Source: Cyanocohniella sp. LLY (lineage in GTDB: Bacteria; Cyanobacteriota; Cyanobacteriia; Cyanobacteriales; Nostocaceae). Taken from it: DNA of 59,440 bases. A program made the position numbers and the translations under genes. Every line of letters begins with the position of its first letter. The stretch's first letter is position 1. The notes under the pieces are model-generated. The model ran no database searches. It was not told the origin of the DNA and saw nothing but the letters and a program-made list of their open reading frames with translations. Of this stretch, positions 57,823 to 59,440 are shown piece after piece. The stretch spans positions 1 through 59,440 of the forward strand of contig JAKOMP010000027.1 in NCBI GenBank assembly GCA_022241785.1. The letters run 5' to 3'.

Positions 57823-58752
57823 ATGGAGATTTCTCCGCAGCAGATAAATAGCGAAATCGCCCGCCATGCTGGTGTGGAATTGTTTGTGTTGCGCCTTGAT
57901 TGTCTGCACCCATTGGTTAACGGTAATAAATGGTTCAAGCTGAAATACAATCTCTTGGAGGCTAAACAGCAAAATTTGACCACTCTACTCACCTTTGGTG
58001 GGGCTTATTCCAACCACATCTTTGCTACCGCAGCCGCTGCTAATCTTTTCAGTTTTCGTACCATCGGAGTCATTCGCGGAGAGGAGAGATTACCACTTAA
58101 CCCCACACTGAGTTTTGCTACAAAACAAGGTATGCAACTTGTATATCTCGACCGCGCAACTTACCGACAACGACACACTCAAGAATTACAAGCAGATTTG
58201 CGACAACGCTTTGGTGATGTGTTCATTATTCCTGAAGGTGGTAGCAACTTAAACGGTGTGCGCGGTTGCATGGAAATACTTAAGGATATCAATATATTTG
58301 ATACTATTTGTTTGGCTTGTGGCACAGGCACTACATTAGCCGGCATTGCACTTTCACAACATCAAAAACAACGAGTAATTGGTTTTCCTGTGTTGAAAAA
58401 TGGGGCATTTCTCGCTGAGGAAATCGATAGTTTAATCACAAATTATCTTGCCTCTGAGTTGCCAGTATTAAATACTACTCCAGCAACTTGGGAACTCATG
58501 TGTGATTACCACTTTGGTGGCTATGCCAAGATAAATGATGAGTTACTGCATTTCTGCCAGCAATTTGAGGCGGCCCACGATGTACCTCTTGATTACGTAT
58601 ATACTGCAAAAATGTTTTATGGCGTGATGGATTTAATACAAAAAGGATTTTTTACTCAAGGCAATACCGACGGTAAGCTACGCTCACGCTTACTGTTGAT
58701 ACACACAGGGGGCTTGCAGGGTAACGCTCTTAGAGCAATCTCAGCAAAATAG
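57823..58752 (+). CDS. ACC deaminase/D-cysteine desulfhydrase family PLP enzyme
   Basis: A 309-residue fold-type II PLP enzyme. The PLP Lys is in NGNKWFKLKYNL, the stacking/phosphate region is TFGGAYSNHIFATAAAA, and the glycine-rich loop is ACGTGTTLAGIAL. The family includes D-cysteine desulfhydrase (more common in bacteria) and ACC deaminase; sequence alone does not decide. Near the end about eight residues (NTDGKLRS) precede RLLLIHTGGLQG; they are encoded by GACGGTAAGCTACGCTCACG, which looks like part of an interspersed repeat. The conserved fold is otherwise complete. Confidence 0.87.
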   Translation: MEISPQQINSEIARHAGVELFVLRLDCLHPLVNGNKWFKLKYNLLEAKQQNLTTLLTFGGAYSNHIFATAAAANLFSFRTIGVIRGEERLPLNPTLSFATKQGMQLVYLDRATYRQRHTQELQADLRQRFGDVFIIPEGGSNLNGVRGCMEILKDINIFDTICLACGTGTTLAGIALSQHQKQRVIGFPVLKNGAFLAEEIDSLITNYLASELPVLNTTPATWELMCDYHFGGYAKINDELLHFCQQFEAAHDVPLDYVYTAKMFYGVMDLIQKGFFTQGNTDGKLRSRLLLIHTGGLQGNALRAISAK

Positions 58753-58788
58753 TTGTAAAAAACCTGTGTTGAATTTACCTCAATGGAA

Positions 58789-59159
58789 TTACAAAACCTG
58801 CTGTACTTCCTCAATTGTATTTGCCACAACAATGCTACGTAAAATGGCTTTCAACCGCTCAAAATCGGAGATTTGGGTAATTTGTGGCATAAATTCTAAT
58901 CCATCTCTGCCAAATTTCGCCTCTAAACTCATTTCGATATTAGATAAAATTTCTTCTCGTCGTCCACGCTGCTCAATTTCCCGATACCAAGGAGATTCAC
59001 GTAATACAGCCATATCCCACCTCATGATTTGTTGAACTAAGGCACTGTCTAACACAAAGGTAGCAAAAAAGGCCAAAACAGTCTCAAATTGATTTAACTG
59101 TTCATCCGCACGCAGCATTTGCAGTGCTTCTCGAATTGTTGACTCATTTTCTCCTCCTT
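58789..59159 (-). pseudogene. Truncated Rpn-family (PD-(D/E)XK) nuclease/transposase-like gene, C-terminal part
   Basis: About 120 residues of the C-terminal half of an Rpn-type protein are readable: ENESTIREALQML, FETVLAFFATFVLDSALVQQIMRWDMAVLRESPWY, then a charged tail. Rpn/DUF4351 proteins of cyanobacteria have these features downstream of the nuclease core, which is missing here. The frame stays open into the sequence of an IS630-family element, so the gene appears cut by that insertion near the TA at 59160-59161. An ATG at 59118 is unlikely to be a real start. The C-terminal stop is intact. Confidence 0.75.
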
Positions 59160-59440
59160 TACAGCACTTCCGTCTGTAATGAGGTACACTAGATCAAAAT
59201 ATAAATATTTTTAAATGAAGTCATATTCTATCGATCTTCGAGAAAAAATAGTTGCAGCACATGTTCAGAAAAACATCTCAATCAGGAAAGTAGCTAACAT
59301 ATTTTCCGTGTCGAAGAGTTTAGTGCAAAAGCTTGTAAGACAACAAAAAGTTGATGGAAATTTACAATCCAAGCCGCGAGGAAAACCACAATTTAGTCAT
59401 CTAACAAATGCTGAAATAGAGCTAAGAGAATTAGTTGAAA
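59160..59440 (+). mobile_element. IS630/Tc1-type insertion sequence, left end (continues outside the window)
   Basis: The element probably starts at the TA 59160-59161 followed by CAGCACTTCCGTCTGTAATG, which has the look of the terminal repeat of cyanobacterial IS630 elements. It contains the start of its transposase. The right end is outside the window, so the boundary rests on the TA rule and on where the Rpn reading ends. Confidence 0.7.
59215..59440 (+). CDS. IS630-family transposase, N-terminal part (3' end outside window)
   Basis: From ATG 59215, 75 residues are visible: KSYSIDLREKIVAAHVQKN, then SIRKVANIFSVSKSLVQKLVRQQ, the N-terminal helix-turn-helix that binds the terminal repeats, then KPRGKPQFSHL, an AT-hook-like basic linker. 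These are standard for IS630/Tc1-mariner transposases (ISY100-like). The DDE catalytic domain is beyond the window, so intactness is unknown. Confidence 0.88.
   Translation, partial: MKSYSIDLREKIVAAHVQKNISIRKVANIFSVSKSLVQKLVRQQKVDGNLQSKPRGKPQFSHLTNAEIELRELVE

Overview
The window looks like chromosomal DNA of a filamentous, probably heterocyst-forming cyanobacterium (Nostocales). Pointers are the many HIP1 palindromes (GCGATCGC), a DNA-binding protein HU and a type IV pilus operon of cyanobacterial type, the gene order fbp-tal-zwf-opcA known from Nostoc, and a heavy load of short interspersed repeats (GGGAGTN and CCCCTGC heptamers, small palindromic elements, MITEs). No rRNA, tRNA or CRISPR array was seen. 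Identifications are by eye from protein motifs; no database search was run.

Layout. 1-1.0 kb: the 3' end of a sensor histidine kinase and a decayed transposase. 1.3-7.8 kb: a sugar-type ABC substrate-binding lipoprotein, then divergently pilM-pilN-pilO-pilQ. 8.0-9.4 kb: two adjacent toxin-antitoxin-like pairs (HigB/HigA and DUF433/DUF5615). 9.7-16 kb: HU, a cobalamin-type aminotransferase (CobD/CobC), a disulfide-less pyridine nucleotide oxidoreductase, a C-terminal processing protease and IspG. 16-23 kb: small unknown proteins, a methyltransferase, a Tat-type substrate-binding lipoprotein, CobT, a DUF2232 membrane protein and a Crp-family regulator. 23.9-32.7 kb: a 1316-residue coiled-coil/actin-fold protein, a 1066-residue CBS-GAF-PAS hybrid kinase whose GAF domain has a possible bilin-binding cysteine, a P-loop kinase-like protein and a PD-(D/E)XK-like protein. 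32.7-39.5 kb: a UPF0182 membrane protein, a P-type ATPase and a stand-alone cyclic-nucleotide-binding protein.

39.9-46.1 kb is the most accessory-looking part: two paralogous mini ribbon-helix-helix-like proteins, a 1180-residue HTH/NB-ARC/14-WD40 STAND protein, and a heme-oxygenase-like metal enzyme followed on the same strand by a 68-residue acidic peptide with its own Shine-Dalgarno. That last pair resembles an enzyme plus peptide substrate and is my main candidate for an undescribed system. It is inference only.

46.4-53.5 kb, all on the minus strand: fbp, tal, zwf and opcA (oxidative pentose phosphate supply of NADPH) followed by cbiA (cobyrinate diamidation). 53.8-59.4 kb: an RRM protein, MTA phosphorylase, PurT, a pyridoxamine-phosphate-oxidase-like protein, an ACC deaminase/D-cysteine desulfhydrase-like enzyme, and a truncated Rpn-type nuclease gene cut by an IS630-family element that runs off the window. 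A recurring theme is repeats that have entered coding sequence while keeping it open (cobD, cobT, cbiA, the ispG 3' end) or that mimic an N-terminal extension (UPF0182).
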